61,132 nucleotides of DNA from NCBI GenBank assembly GCA_036258315.1, contig DATADX010000023.1, positions 1 through 61,132 of the forward strand. The letters run 5' to 3'. Numbering within the stretch: position 1 is the first letter of the stretch; each line of letters starts with the position of its first letter. Positions 34,175 through 41,151 of this stretch are shown here, piece after piece. The notes beneath the pieces were generated by a model. The model worked only from the letters and a program-made list of their open reading frames with translations. It had not been told where the DNA came from and searched no databases. Source of the stretch: DASSYK01 sp036258315 (GTDB lineage Bacteria; Actinomycetota; Thermoleophilia; Solirubrobacterales; 70-9). Position numbers and translations under genes: made by a program.

Positions 34175-35295
34175 CAGACCACCTCTTTCTCGCGGGCGAA
34201 GCGGCCGTAGTTGTAGTAGGCGGCGCAGGCGCCCTCGGGAGAGACCATGCAGGTGCCGATCGCGTGCTCGGGGGTGCAGGCGGTCCCGAACACTTTGCAC
34301 TCCCACGGCTTGATCACGCCCTTCAGCACCTCGCCGCACTGACAGGCCTTCGGATCCGCGACGCGCACGCCGGGCACCTCGTAACGGCGCTCCGCGTCGA
34401 GGTCGGCGTAGGCGTCGCTCAGCTTCAGGGCGCTCTGCGAGATGAACCCGAGGCCCCGCCACTCGAAGTGGGGGCGGAGCTCGAAGACCTCGGCCATCAC
34501 CTTGAGGGCGGCTACGTTCCCCTCGTAGGGGACGACCCGTGAGTACTGGTTCTCGACCTCGGCGCGGGCCTCGGCGAGCTGGGTGAGGATCATGTGGATC
34601 GACTGGAGGATGTCGAGCGGCTCGAAGCCCGACACGACGATCGGCTTGCCGTAGTCGGCCGGGATGAACTCGAAGGGCCTGGCGCCGACGACGGTCGAGA
34701 CGTGACCCGGGCCGATGAAGCCGTCGAGGCGCAGGTCGGGCGAGTCGAGCAGCGCCCGCAGCGGGGGCACGATCGTGACGTGGTTGCACATGCAGAAGAA
34801 GTTGCCCACCCCCTCCGCCTTCGCGCGCTTCAGCGTCAGCGCGGTCGAGGGGGCGGTGGTCTCGAATCCGATCGCGAAGAAGACGACGTCGCGGTCGGGG
34901 TTCTGCTTCGCGATCCGCAGCGCGTCGAGCGGCGAGTAGACCATCCGGATGTCGGCGCCCTCGGCCCTGGCGTCGGTGAACGTCTTCTTCGACCCGGGAA
35001 CGCGCATCATGTCGCCGAAGCAGGTGAAGATCACGCCCTCCTCGTTCGCCATCGCGATCCCGTCGTCGATCCGCCCCATCGGCATCACGCAGACGGGGCA
35101 GCCGGGGCCGTGGACCAGCTCGACGTTCTCCGGTAGGAGGTCGTCGATCCCGTACTTGTAGATGGAGTGGGTGTGGCCGCCGCACACCTCCATCACCTTG
35201 TAGTGGCGGCCGGGCTCGATCGAGCCGAGAATCTTGCCCGCCAGCGCCTGGCCGATCTCGGCGTCGCGGTACTCGTCGACGTAGCGCATGCTCAC
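34174..35295 (-). CDS. hypD: Hydrogenase maturation protein HypD
   Basis: A 373-residue Fe-S scaffold where Fe(CN)2CO is built with HypC. It shows MEVCGGHTHSIYKYGIDDLL, GPGCPVCVMP, FFAIGFETTAPSTAL and the C-terminal Cys set (DPKACQCGEVLKG, CKVFGTACTPEHAIG) that binds the [4Fe-4S] cluster. GTG 35295 overlaps the stop of the second hypC-like gene (GTGA); an in-frame ATG lies at 35289. Length is normal for the family. Confidence 0.96.
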   Translation of the reverse strand: MSMRYVDEYRDAEIGQALAGKILGSIEPGRHYKVMEVCGGHTHSIYKYGIDDLLPENVELVHGPGCPVCVMPMGRIDDGIAMANEEGVIFTCFGDMMRVPGSKKTFTDARAEGADIRMVYSPLDALRIAKQNPDRDVVFFAIGFETTAPSTALTLKRAKAEGVGNFFCMCNHVTIVPPLRALLDSPDLRLDGFIGPGHVSTVVGARPFEFIPADYGKPIVVSGFEPLDILQSIHMILTQLAEARAEVENQYSRVVPYEGNVAALKVMAEVFELRPHFEWRGLGFISQSALKLSDAYADLDAERRYEVPGVRVADPKACQCGEVLKGVIKPWECKVFGTACTPEHAIGTCMVSPEGACAAYYNYGRFAREKEVV

Positions 35296-35534
35296 GCCGA
35301 AACCTCCTCGGCCACCCGCCCGATCGCGGCGCCGGCGTGAACGAGGACCGTGTCACCCTCGCTGACCGGCTGGACGAGGGCGATCTCGACGCTCCTCCTC
35401 GCCCCGTCCTCAGTCACACACAGGGCGAGCTCCCGCTCGCCGTCGATCCGTTCGATGCGCATCGCGGCGGCCTCGTCGCCACAGGTGATGCAACCCTCGA
35501 CGTGGTCGCAACCGTGGCGGGGGCCCTCGCTCAT
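35292..35534 (-). CDS. Second HypC/HupF-like protein
   Basis: An 80-residue HypC-fold protein distinct from the true HypC upstream. It lacks the N-terminal Met-Cys-Leu motif; instead it opens with a Cys-rich leader (HGCDHVEGCITCGDEAAAM) and then the beta-barrel (ELALCVTEDGARRSVEIALV, GDTVLVHAGAAIGRV). I chose ATG 35534 because AGAGGA lies ten bases upstream; ATG 35585 would add 17 residues without a ribosome site. The pattern matches actinobacterial HupF-like proteins with CITC. It may be a large-subunit chaperone, or a redox or oxygen-protective variant. It overlaps hypD by 4 bp. Confidence 0.8.
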   Translation of the reverse strand: MSEGPRHGCDHVEGCITCGDEAAAMRIERIDGERELALCVTEDGARRSVEIALVQPVSEGDTVLVHAGAAIGRVAEEVSA

Positions 35535-35601
35535 CAGCCCGTGATCCTCTCCCCGCTCCCCGGGCGGAGACGTCGCGTCGTCCATTGGCAATGCCGGCTG
35601 C

Positions 35602-35880
35602 TCATTCGATCACGCTCGCCTTCAGCTCCTCCAGCTCCTGCTCGTAGTCCTGGCCCATCCCCTGGAGCAGCTCGAGCGTCGCCTGCGCCTCCTCCTCGTC
35701 CACCTTGGAGAGTGCGAAGCCGACGTGGATCAACACCCAGTCGCCGGGCCCGGCCGGGTCACCCTCCTCGTCGAGGAGCCCGATGTTGACGTTGCGCTGA
35801 ACGCCCGCGACGTCGACTTTCGCGAGTCGATTCGACTCGTCGGTCACCGCGATGACTTGGCCCGGGATAGCCAGGCACAT
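35602..35880 (-). CDS. hypC: Hydrogenase assembly chaperone HypC
   Basis: A 92-residue HypC. It begins MCLAIPGQV with the essential Cys2 that contacts HypD and the iron, and has GVQRNVNIGLL and GDWVLIHVGFALSKVDEEEA. The C-terminal helical tail (ATLELLQGMGQDYEQELEEL) is typical. It is the first gene of the fifteen-gene operon, with the promoter at 35938-35966 upstream. It shuttles Fe(CN)2CO to the large subunit precursor and keeps that open for nickel insertion. Confidence 0.96.
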   Translation of the reverse strand: MCLAIPGQVIAVTDESNRLAKVDVAGVQRNVNIGLLDEEGDPAGPGDWVLIHVGFALSKVDEEEAQATLELLQGMGQDYEQELEELKASVIE

Positions 35881-35937
35881 CTGCGCTCCTCGCTTGCCGG
35901 TGCTTGTCTGTTCGAGGCAGCTGCACCCGGCGAAGCG

Positions 35938-35966
35938 ACGCTACTCCGGGGTCTTGGGGATGTCAA
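35938..35966 (-). promoter_or_regulatory. Sigma70-type promoter of the hydrogenase operon
   Basis: On the minus strand a perfect -35 TTGACA (35966-35961) is followed by 17 bp and a -10 TAGCGT (35943-35938), which has the conserved T, A and final T. Transcription would start about 50 bp before the hypC ATG. The fit is unusually good for this GC-rich DNA, suggesting reading by the main vegetative sigma factor. Confidence 0.6.
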
Positions 35967-35995
35967 GCGCGACGAAATCAGTCGGAATTGCGCGC

Positions 35996-36009
35996 TGTCG
36001 TGCGCGACA
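35996..36009. promoter_or_regulatory. Dyad upstream of hydrogenase promoter
   Basis: TGTCG-TGCG-CGACA is a perfect 5-bp inverted repeat about 30 bp upstream of the -35 box and 12 bp before the divergent ATG 36022. Its place suits an activator or shared operator. The 14-bp length makes chance occurrence in GC-rich DNA possible. Confidence 0.35.
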
Positions 36010-36021
36010 ATCGAGGACTGG

Positions 36022-36312
36022 ATGGCCGCTCCCAGCGACGATCTCCTCGCCCGCCAGGTCTACGTCGGCGACCGCTACAAGCCGTTCGGAGAGCTAACCG
36101 CCGAGGACGCGCGGGCGCTCGCGGCCGGGTTGCGGGGCCTGTCGGGTGGCGGACTCGAGGCGAAGGTGATGCCCGTGAAGACGGGCTGGCAGGAGCTCGC
36201 GAAGCTGCTCGAGCTCTCCGGAAGCACGGTCGCGGACCTCGAGCCCGAGGTCGTCGCGAGGTTCGCCGAGCGCGTCTGGGTCACGCCTCCGGGCGGCACA
36301 CTGCTGCCCTGA
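36022..36312 (+). CDS. Small hypothetical protein
   Basis: A 96-residue soluble protein, helical by eye (LTAEDARALAAGLRGLSGG, WQELAKLLELSGSTVADLEP). GAGGA six bases upstream supports ATG 36022. It is divergent from the hydrogenase operon and shares its control region, but I recognise no family and cannot claim a role in hydrogen metabolism. It converges on the CoA-transferase gene 19 bp away. Confidence 0.62.
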   Translation: MAAPSDDLLARQVYVGDRYKPFGELTAEDARALAAGLRGLSGGGLEAKVMPVKTGWQELAKLLELSGSTVADLEPEVVARFAERVWVTPPGGTLLP

Positions 36313-36331
36313 CGCGGCGCCCGGGGGCGGG

Positions 36332-37561
36332 TCAGGCCGCGGCGGCCACCGGGCCGGCGACGACCCCCTCGTCGTGGAGGCGGCCGATTTCGCCCTCGCC
36401 CAGCCCGAGGATGTCGGCGAGGATCTCCTCGGTGTGCTCGCCGAGGAGGGGTGCACGGCGGACCGGAACCCTGTCGACCTCGGTGAAGCCGAGCGGCGAA
36501 CTCGACATCAGATACGAGCCGATTCCCGGCTGCTCGACCTCCTCGAACATCGGGTTCGCGCTCGAGCAGCGCGGGTCGTGGTCGACCATCTCCATGAAGG
36601 TCTGGTACGGCCCCCAGCAAACCCCGCTCGCGTCGAAGACGTCGCGTATCTGCTCCATAGTCCGCGCCGTCGTCCAGGGCTTGATGATCGCCCCGAGCAC
36701 TTCGCGCGCCTCGAACCGGTCCCCCTCGAGCGAAAGGTCGAGCCCCAGCATCTGCTCGACCCTCTCGAACGCCTCGCCAAGCTCGGTGGCGTCGACGAGG
36801 CTCTCCCACTGGCGCCGGGTCAGCGCCACGATCATGATCCGGCGGCCGTCCTTCGTCAGGAAGTCGCGGCCGAACGCGCCGTACAGGTAGTTGCCCTCCT
36901 TGTGGCGCTCGCGTCGCAGCACCTGGGCCTCGGCGATCTTGCCGAGGTTGCCGACCATCGCGAAGGCGACGTCCGAGAGGGCGACGGTAACCTTCTGCCC
37001 CTCGCCGGTCCGGCTCCGGTGGCGCTCGGCGGCGAGCAGCCCGCCCGCCGCGAGGGTGCCGGTGATCGCGTCCCACGCCGGCAGCAGGTGGTTGAAGGGG
37101 ACGGACAGGTTGCGCGGTCCCGTCGCCCAGGGGAACCCGGTCGCCGGGTTGATCGTGTAGTCGACGGCGGAGGACCCGTCGTGGTTGCCCGTGATGCTGA
37201 CCATCACCAGGTCGCGGCGCCGCTCGCGGAGCGCTTCGTAGTCGAGCCAGCCCCGGACCGGGAAGTTGGTCAGGAAGAGGCCGGCGTCCTCGCCCGGGCC
37301 GGCGATCAGCCCCGTCGCGAGCTCCTTGCCGGCCGAGGAGCGGAGGTCGATCTGGATCGAGCGCTTGCCCTTGTTCATCCCGGCCCAGAACAGGCTTCTC
37401 CCCTCGTCGTTGACCGGCCAGCGGTTCTGGTCGAGACCTCCCCCGATCGGGTCGAAACGGATCACGTCGGCGCCGAGCTGCGCCAAGGTCATGCCGCCGA
37501 GCGGCGCAGCAACGAAGGCGGACCCCTCGACGACGCGCATTCCAGCCAGGATTCCGGTCAC
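36332..37561 (-). CDS. CaiB/BaiF (class III) CoA-transferase
   Basis: A 409-residue family III CoA-transferase. The N-terminus (GMRVVEGSAFVAAPLGGMTLAQLGADVIR) and MNKGKRSIQIDLRS with nearby FLTNFPV are diagnostic. The Asp nucleophile is not certain from my reading. It moves CoA between carboxylates. It lies 19 bp after the MaoC-type hydratase gene and close to a CitE-type lyase: the same trio (CoA-transferase, hydratase, lyase) breaks down itaconate or interconverts mesaconyl- and citramalyl-CoA in other bacteria, so a C5-dicarboxylate substrate is inferred. Confidence 0.88.
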   Translation of the reverse strand: MTGILAGMRVVEGSAFVAAPLGGMTLAQLGADVIRFDPIGGGLDQNRWPVNDEGRSLFWAGMNKGKRSIQIDLRSSAGKELATGLIAGPGEDAGLFLTNFPVRGWLDYEALRERRRDLVMVSITGNHDGSSAVDYTINPATGFPWATGPRNLSVPFNHLLPAWDAITGTLAAGGLLAAERHRSRTGEGQKVTVALSDVAFAMVGNLGKIAEAQVLRRERHKEGNYLYGAFGRDFLTKDGRRIMIVALTRRQWESLVDATELGEAFERVEQMLGLDLSLEGDRFEAREVLGAIIKPWTTARTMEQIRDVFDASGVCWGPYQTFMEMVDHDPRCSSANPMFEEVEQPGIGSYLMSSSPLGFTEVDRVPVRRAPLLGEHTEEILADILGLGEGEIGRLHDEGVVAGPVAAAA

Positions 37562-37580
37562 GTCAGCCTCTCCTCTCCGT

Positions 37581-38603
37581 TCAAGCCATCACCGCGGTGA
37601 AGTTCCAGTCGAGGACGTCCCGCCGGTCTCCCCCGCCGGCCGGCTCGGCCGCGACCAGCGCGCGAAGCTCGACCAGCCCGCCCTCCCCGTCGAGCTCCCG
37701 CTTCCCCTCGATCGAAAGCGTCGTCCCGAGCACGTCGCCTTCGAAGACCGGCCCGAGGTGGTCGCAGCTGCGCCAGGCGACGACCGTGACCAGATTGGGA
37801 ACTGCCCGGGTGGCCTGCGCTGCGGCGACCCCGATCGTGTGGCCCCCGTAGACGAGGCGGCGCCCGGCGGCCGTCGAGCCGGGGTCCGTGTGGGCCTTGG
37901 CCAGGTTCAGCGTCAGCCTCGCGAGCTCCGGCGCAGCGGTGACCGTGTCACGTCCGGCCACCTCGATCGTCGTGCCCTCGGCGAGGTCCGCGAAGTGCTC
38001 GCCTGGCGAGCTCTCCCGGAACGCGTCCAGGTCCCAGCCGGTGGGGACCGCCGCAGCGACAGCCTGGGGATCGGGCGCGTCTGGGATCGCCTCGAAGCTG
38101 TCGGCGTGTCCCGTCTCCGCGGCGCCGTCGCGGAGCGGGACCATCGGGCAGCGCCAGAAGTCGAGCACCTCCTCACCGGCCTGGTTCTCGGTGCGAACGC
38201 GAAGCACGGCGAGGCCCGTCGCGCTGCCGTCGTCGCGGCGCCGGTTCTGCTTCAGGGCGACGATCTCGGTCGTCGTCCGCAGGGTGTCGCCGATGAAGAC
38301 GGGCCGGAGCAGCACCATGCCCCGATAGAAGAGGTTGCCGAGCACCCGCCGGCTCGGCTCGGTCGACTGGCCGATCGCCACGTCGGAGACCAGCGCCGGG
38401 TGGGCGAGCAGCCGCCGCGCACCTGTGACGAGCGAGCAGAGCTCGGCGTCGAGCGCCAGCCGCAGCCGGTCTCCGACGAGCGCCTGGTGCACGGCGGCGT
38501 GGCCGGAGGTGAGTGTGAGAGCCGGCGCCTCGGTGTAGACGCGCCCGACCTCCAGGTCCTCGAAATGGGGTCCGTCGAGCACCGTCCGCTGGGTCGCTTC
38601 CAC
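37581..38603 (-). CDS. MaoC-like double-hotdog hydratase (mesaconyl/itaconyl-CoA type)
   Basis: A 340-residue protein with two hotdog domains: DLEVGRVYTEAPALTLTSGHAAVHQALVGD (first) and GHTIGVAAAQATRAVPNLVTVVAWRSCD (second, with the VYGGHT catalytic-region sequence). Conserved F-x-D-L-x-x-G and double-domain length fit mesaconyl-CoA or itaconyl-CoA hydratases rather than single-domain MaoC. It would hydrate an unsaturated C5-CoA to citramalyl- or methylmalyl-CoA. GTG 38603 has GAGAGG upstream. First gene of a two-gene operon with the CoA-transferase. Confidence 0.8.
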   Translation of the reverse strand: MEATQRTVLDGPHFEDLEVGRVYTEAPALTLTSGHAAVHQALVGDRLRLALDAELCSLVTGARRLLAHPALVSDVAIGQSTEPSRRVLGNLFYRGMVLLRPVFIGDTLRTTTEIVALKQNRRRDDGSATGLAVLRVRTENQAGEEVLDFWRCPMVPLRDGAAETGHADSFEAIPDAPDPQAVAAAVPTGWDLDAFRESSPGEHFADLAEGTTIEVAGRDTVTAAPELARLTLNLAKAHTDPGSTAAGRRLVYGGHTIGVAAAQATRAVPNLVTVVAWRSCDHLGPVFEGDVLGTTLSIEGKRELDGEGGLVELRALVAAEPAGGGDRRDVLDWNFTAVMA

Positions 38604-38666
38604 CGTTTCACCTCTCCCGCACCCGGCGAGCGTCGGGCGCTCGTGACGAGGGGCACGAGGCTAGCC

Positions 38667-38692
38667 GATTTCGAGACTATGCTCGCGAAATC
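38667..38692. promoter_or_regulatory. Inverted repeat between maoC-like and citE-like genes
   Basis: GATTTCG-N12-CGAAATC is a perfect 7-bp inverted repeat in the 89-bp divergent gap, its right arm touching the GTG 38693 of the lyase gene. It is AT-richer than its surroundings. A regulator bound here could control both transcription units, although none is encoded next to them. Confidence 0.5.
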
Positions 38693-39526
38693 GTGCGCCC
38701 GCGCCGCTCCTGCCTCTCGGTCCCGGCCTCCTCCGGGAAGATGCTGGAGAAGGCTCGCACGCTGCCCGCGGACGAGGTGGTGATCGACCTCGAGGACTCG
38801 GTCCCACCCGGCGCGAAGGACGCCGCGCGGGCCGCCGCTGCCGCCGCGGTCCGGGAGAGCTGGAAGGCCCCCGCCGTCGCCGTTCGCGTCAACGCCGTGG
38901 GGGGCGAGTGGTGGGAGCGCGACGTCGGCGACCTCGCCGCCGCCGGCGGCAGCCTCTCGAGCCTCGTGATCCCGAAGTGCCAGGGTCCGGATGGCGTCCT
39001 GGCCGTCGACTCGCTGCTCGACGGCGAGATCGGCATCCAGGCCCTGATCGAGACCGCCGCGGGGCTCGTCGCCGTCCGCGAGATCGCATCCTCCTCGGAG
39101 CGGCTCGAGTCCCTGATCGTCGGCTTCGCCGACCTCGCCGCCTCGCTCGGTCGCCCCGCCGCCGCGGAGTACCCGGGGGACCGCTGGCACTTCGCGCGTG
39201 AGACCGTCCTCGTCAACGCCCGCGCCGCCGGCCTCGCGGCGATCGACGGCCCCTACCTCGCGATCGAGGACGAGGACGGGCTCCGCGCCTCCGCCGCCGA
39301 GGCGCGGGCGCTCGGCTACGACGGCAAGTGGGCGATCCACCCGTCACAGCTCGAGCCCCTGAACGAGCTCTTCACCCCGAACGCGGATGAGGTCGACCGG
39401 GCCCGCGCCGTGCTCGGCGCCCTCGACGGCGCCGCCGGGGCGGCCGCCCTCGAGGGAGAGATGATCGACGAGGCCTCCCGCAAGCAGGCAGAGATCGTCG
39501 TCGCCCGGGCCGAAGCGGCGGGATGA
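38693..39526 (+). CDS. CitE-like CoA-ester lyase (HpcH/HpaI family)
   Basis: A 277-residue lyase of the CitE/malyl-CoA lyase family: RSCLSVPASSGKMLEKA (N-terminal strand, CoA site), VVIDLEDSVPPGAKDAAR (metal-binding Glu/Asp), QALIETAAGLVAVREIA (catalytic Glu), VGFADLAASLG and GYDGKWAIHPSQL. The likely reaction is citramalyl-CoA to acetyl-CoA plus pyruvate, or methylmalyl-CoA cleavage; malyl-CoA is also possible. It is divergent from the hydratase/CoA-transferase pair and would complete that pathway. The start is GTG 38693. Confidence 0.88.
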   Translation: MRPRRSCLSVPASSGKMLEKARTLPADEVVIDLEDSVPPGAKDAARAAAAAAVRESWKAPAVAVRVNAVGGEWWERDVGDLAAAGGSLSSLVIPKCQGPDGVLAVDSLLDGEIGIQALIETAAGLVAVREIASSSERLESLIVGFADLAASLGRPAAAEYPGDRWHFARETVLVNARAAGLAAIDGPYLAIEDEDGLRASAAEARALGYDGKWAIHPSQLEPLNELFTPNADEVDRARAVLGALDGAAGAAALEGEMIDEASRKQAEIVVARAEAAG

Positions 39527-39613
39527 TCCCCTTGCCGGGCGGCGCTGACGTTCGTCCAGTGCGGGTTTGCACGGATGCGGGGGCGGCCGTCCACCCCTAC
39601 TCTCCGCGCCCCG

Positions 39614-40102
39614 ATGCGCCTCGCGACCCCGCTGATCGTCTGCTGCCTCGCTGTACTGCTCGTCGCCGCCCCGGCTCAGGGAGCGGCGACTCGGGCCGAG
39701 TACGTCGCGCAGGTGGATCCGATCTGCCAGGCCGCCGCACCGGAGCTGAAGAGATCACTCGCGGCCGTGAGGGAGCCGAGCCCGGCGAGGATCGAGCAGC
39801 TTGATCCCAAGGAGGGCCTGAAGCGAGTCGCACGGAGCTTCGGCAAGGCGTTGGGCAGGACGAACAAGGTGCTGACGGCAATGACGACGCGCATCGCCAC
39901 TGTGCCTGCCGCACCCGGAGACGAGCTGACCGTCGCCGATTGGATCCTCAACCAGCGGAGCGCCGAGGACCTACTCGGCCGCGCGGCCCGGGCCGGGAAG
40001 CGCGGGAAGTTCTTTCGGATGTTCCCACTGCTGCAGGGGTACGAAGGGGCGGTGGCTGCGCTGCGGGCGAGCGTGAGAGGCTTCGGGTTCAGGCACTGCT
40101 AG
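39614..40102 (+). CDS. Secreted protein with paired Cys (paralogue of 55745 gene)
   Basis: A 162-residue exported protein. The signal peptide (LATPLIVCCLAVLLVAAPAQGAA) is followed by YVAQVDPICQAAAPEL; the last residue is Cys (GFGFRHC), so a disulphide between the N- and C-terminal ends is likely. The same layout, YVVQADTICAGA near the start and FFEC near the end, occurs in the lipoprotein at 55745-56362. ATG 39614 places the signal peptide correctly. The middle is helical and basic. I know no function for this group. Confidence 0.75.
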   Translation: MRLATPLIVCCLAVLLVAAPAQGAATRAEYVAQVDPICQAAAPELKRSLAAVREPSPARIEQLDPKEGLKRVARSFGKALGRTNKVLTAMTTRIATVPAAPGDELTVADWILNQRSAEDLLGRAARAGKRGKFFRMFPLLQGYEGAVAALRASVRGFGFRHC

Positions 40103-40121
40103 CGGCGGGCGCCGGGGACGA

Positions 40122-40496
40122 TCAGGCCCAGGAGAGCGGCTTGTAGCCGGAGTCGCCGGGCACGCCGATCAGGAGGATCCGAATCGGCGAGTCGGACCGG
40201 TTGCGGATCGTCCGCCTCACGTCGGGCGCGTAGCGAACGAAGGTGCCGGCGGGCGCAGGGTGCTCCTCGTCGCCGGCGACGATCACTCCCTCCCCGTCCA
40301 ACACGGCGAACACCTCCTCCTGGCCGCTGTGCGACTCGTCGTGCGCGGGGAGCTCGCCGCCGGGCTCGATGTCGACGATGTTGAAGCCGAACGCATCGGC
40401 GCCGAGCGACTTCCGCGCCAGGCGCCAGTGGCAGCCACCGGAGCCGTCCATCTCCTCGAACTCATCCCAGCTCTTGACCGTGTAGCCCTCTGACAT
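40122..40496 (-). CDS. Cupin-domain protein
   Basis: A 124-residue single-domain cupin. Motif 1 is PAHDESHSGQEEVFAVLDGEG (His, His and Glu present). Motif 2 is PAGTFVRYAPDVRRTIRN, where the usual fourth metal ligand His is Arg. It may therefore bind metal weakly or not at all. It is a small cytoplasmic protein of unknown substrate. The start is ATG 40496. An FAD-oxidase remnant follows upstream on the same strand. Confidence 0.85.
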   Translation of the reverse strand: MSEGYTVKSWDEFEEMDGSGGCHWRLARKSLGADAFGFNIVDIEPGGELPAHDESHSGQEEVFAVLDGEGVIVAGDEEHPAPAGTFVRYAPDVRRTIRNRSDSPIRILLIGVPGDSGYKPLSWA

Positions 40497-40507
40497 CTGT
40501 CCTCCCC

Positions 40508-40625
40508 TCAGGCGGTGACCCGGATCTCGTGGTTGGCGCGGAAGATCCGGTCGGGATCGTACTGGGCGCGCGCCCGCTCCAGCCTCGCGAACGAGTCCTC
40601 GCGAACGAGTCCTCGTAAAGGCCCG
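40508..40625 (-). pseudogene. C-terminal remnant of FAD-linked (BBE-type) oxidase
   Basis: The minus strand ending in TGA at 40508 reads EDSFARLERARAQYDPDRIF, then RANHEIRV, which is the C-terminal berberine-bridge (BBE) segment of FAD-linked oxidases. Upstream, a 14-bp tandem duplication shifts the frame (the other frame gives LYEDSFAR) and homology stops near 40625, where a SnoaL-like gene on the plus strand begins in mid-domain. Everything encoding the FAD domain is missing, so this is a dead fragment. Confidence 0.7.
40584..40615. repeat. 14-bp tandem duplication at a deletion scar
   Basis: CTCGCGAACGAGTC occurs twice head to tail (40584-40597 and 40598-40611), followed by CTCG, the first four bases of a third unit. 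Fourteen bases is not a multiple of three, so it breaks the reading frame of the oxidase remnant. Confidence 0.85.
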
Positions 40626-40707
40626 CTGGTAGCCTCGCGCGATCGACCTCGCGGAGACAATCGCGCGCTACAACGACGCGTGGAACTCCCACGATCTCGA
40701 CGCGATC

Positions 40708-41052
40708 ATGTCGATGCACGCGCCGGACATGGTGTTCGAGAATCACACCGCCGGCGAGGTCGCCCAGGGCGACGACGTACGCGCGCACATCGGCGCGATC
40801 TTCGAGACGTGGCCCGACATCCACTTCGAGACGCGGCGGCTCTACGTCCGCGATGGGGTCGTCACCCAGGAGTGGACCGCGACGGCCACGCACAGGAACG
40901 AGATGCGCCGCGGCGACCTCGTCGCGGCTCCGACCGGACAGCGCGTCGAATGGAACGGGGTCGACGTGATCCCCTTCGAGGACGGCCTGGTGAAGCGCAA
41001 GGACGTCTACTCGGACTCCGTCTCGATCCTGCGCCAAGTCGGACTGCTCTAG
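40708..41052 (+). CDS. SnoaL-like protein, N-terminally truncated
   Basis: A SnoaL/NTF2-like polyketide-cyclase-type domain. The frame from 40633 encodes LAETIARYNDAWNSHDLDAI, the usual first helix, but between the stop at 40630 and ATG 40708 there is no ATG, GTG or TTG. Translation could start only at ATG 40708, giving 114 residues that lack the first helix (MSMHAPDMVFENHTAG, IFETWPDIHFETRRLYV, NGVDVIPFEDGLVKRKDVY). The gene has therefore probably been decapitated by the deletion that also destroyed the neighbouring oxidase, and may be non-functional. Confidence 0.65.
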   Translation: MSMHAPDMVFENHTAGEVAQGDDVRAHIGAIFETWPDIHFETRRLYVRDGVVTQEWTATATHRNEMRRGDLVAAPTGQRVEWNGVDVIPFEDGLVKRKDVYSDSVSILRQVGLL

Positions 41053-41151
41053 CGGACGCTGGCCGCTCTCTCTCGGAGCCGCGGCTTGCCGCCGCGGCCG
41101 AGGGCGGCGGCCCCCGCGGCCGCGGCTGTGCCGGGCGCGGGCCGCGGTGCG

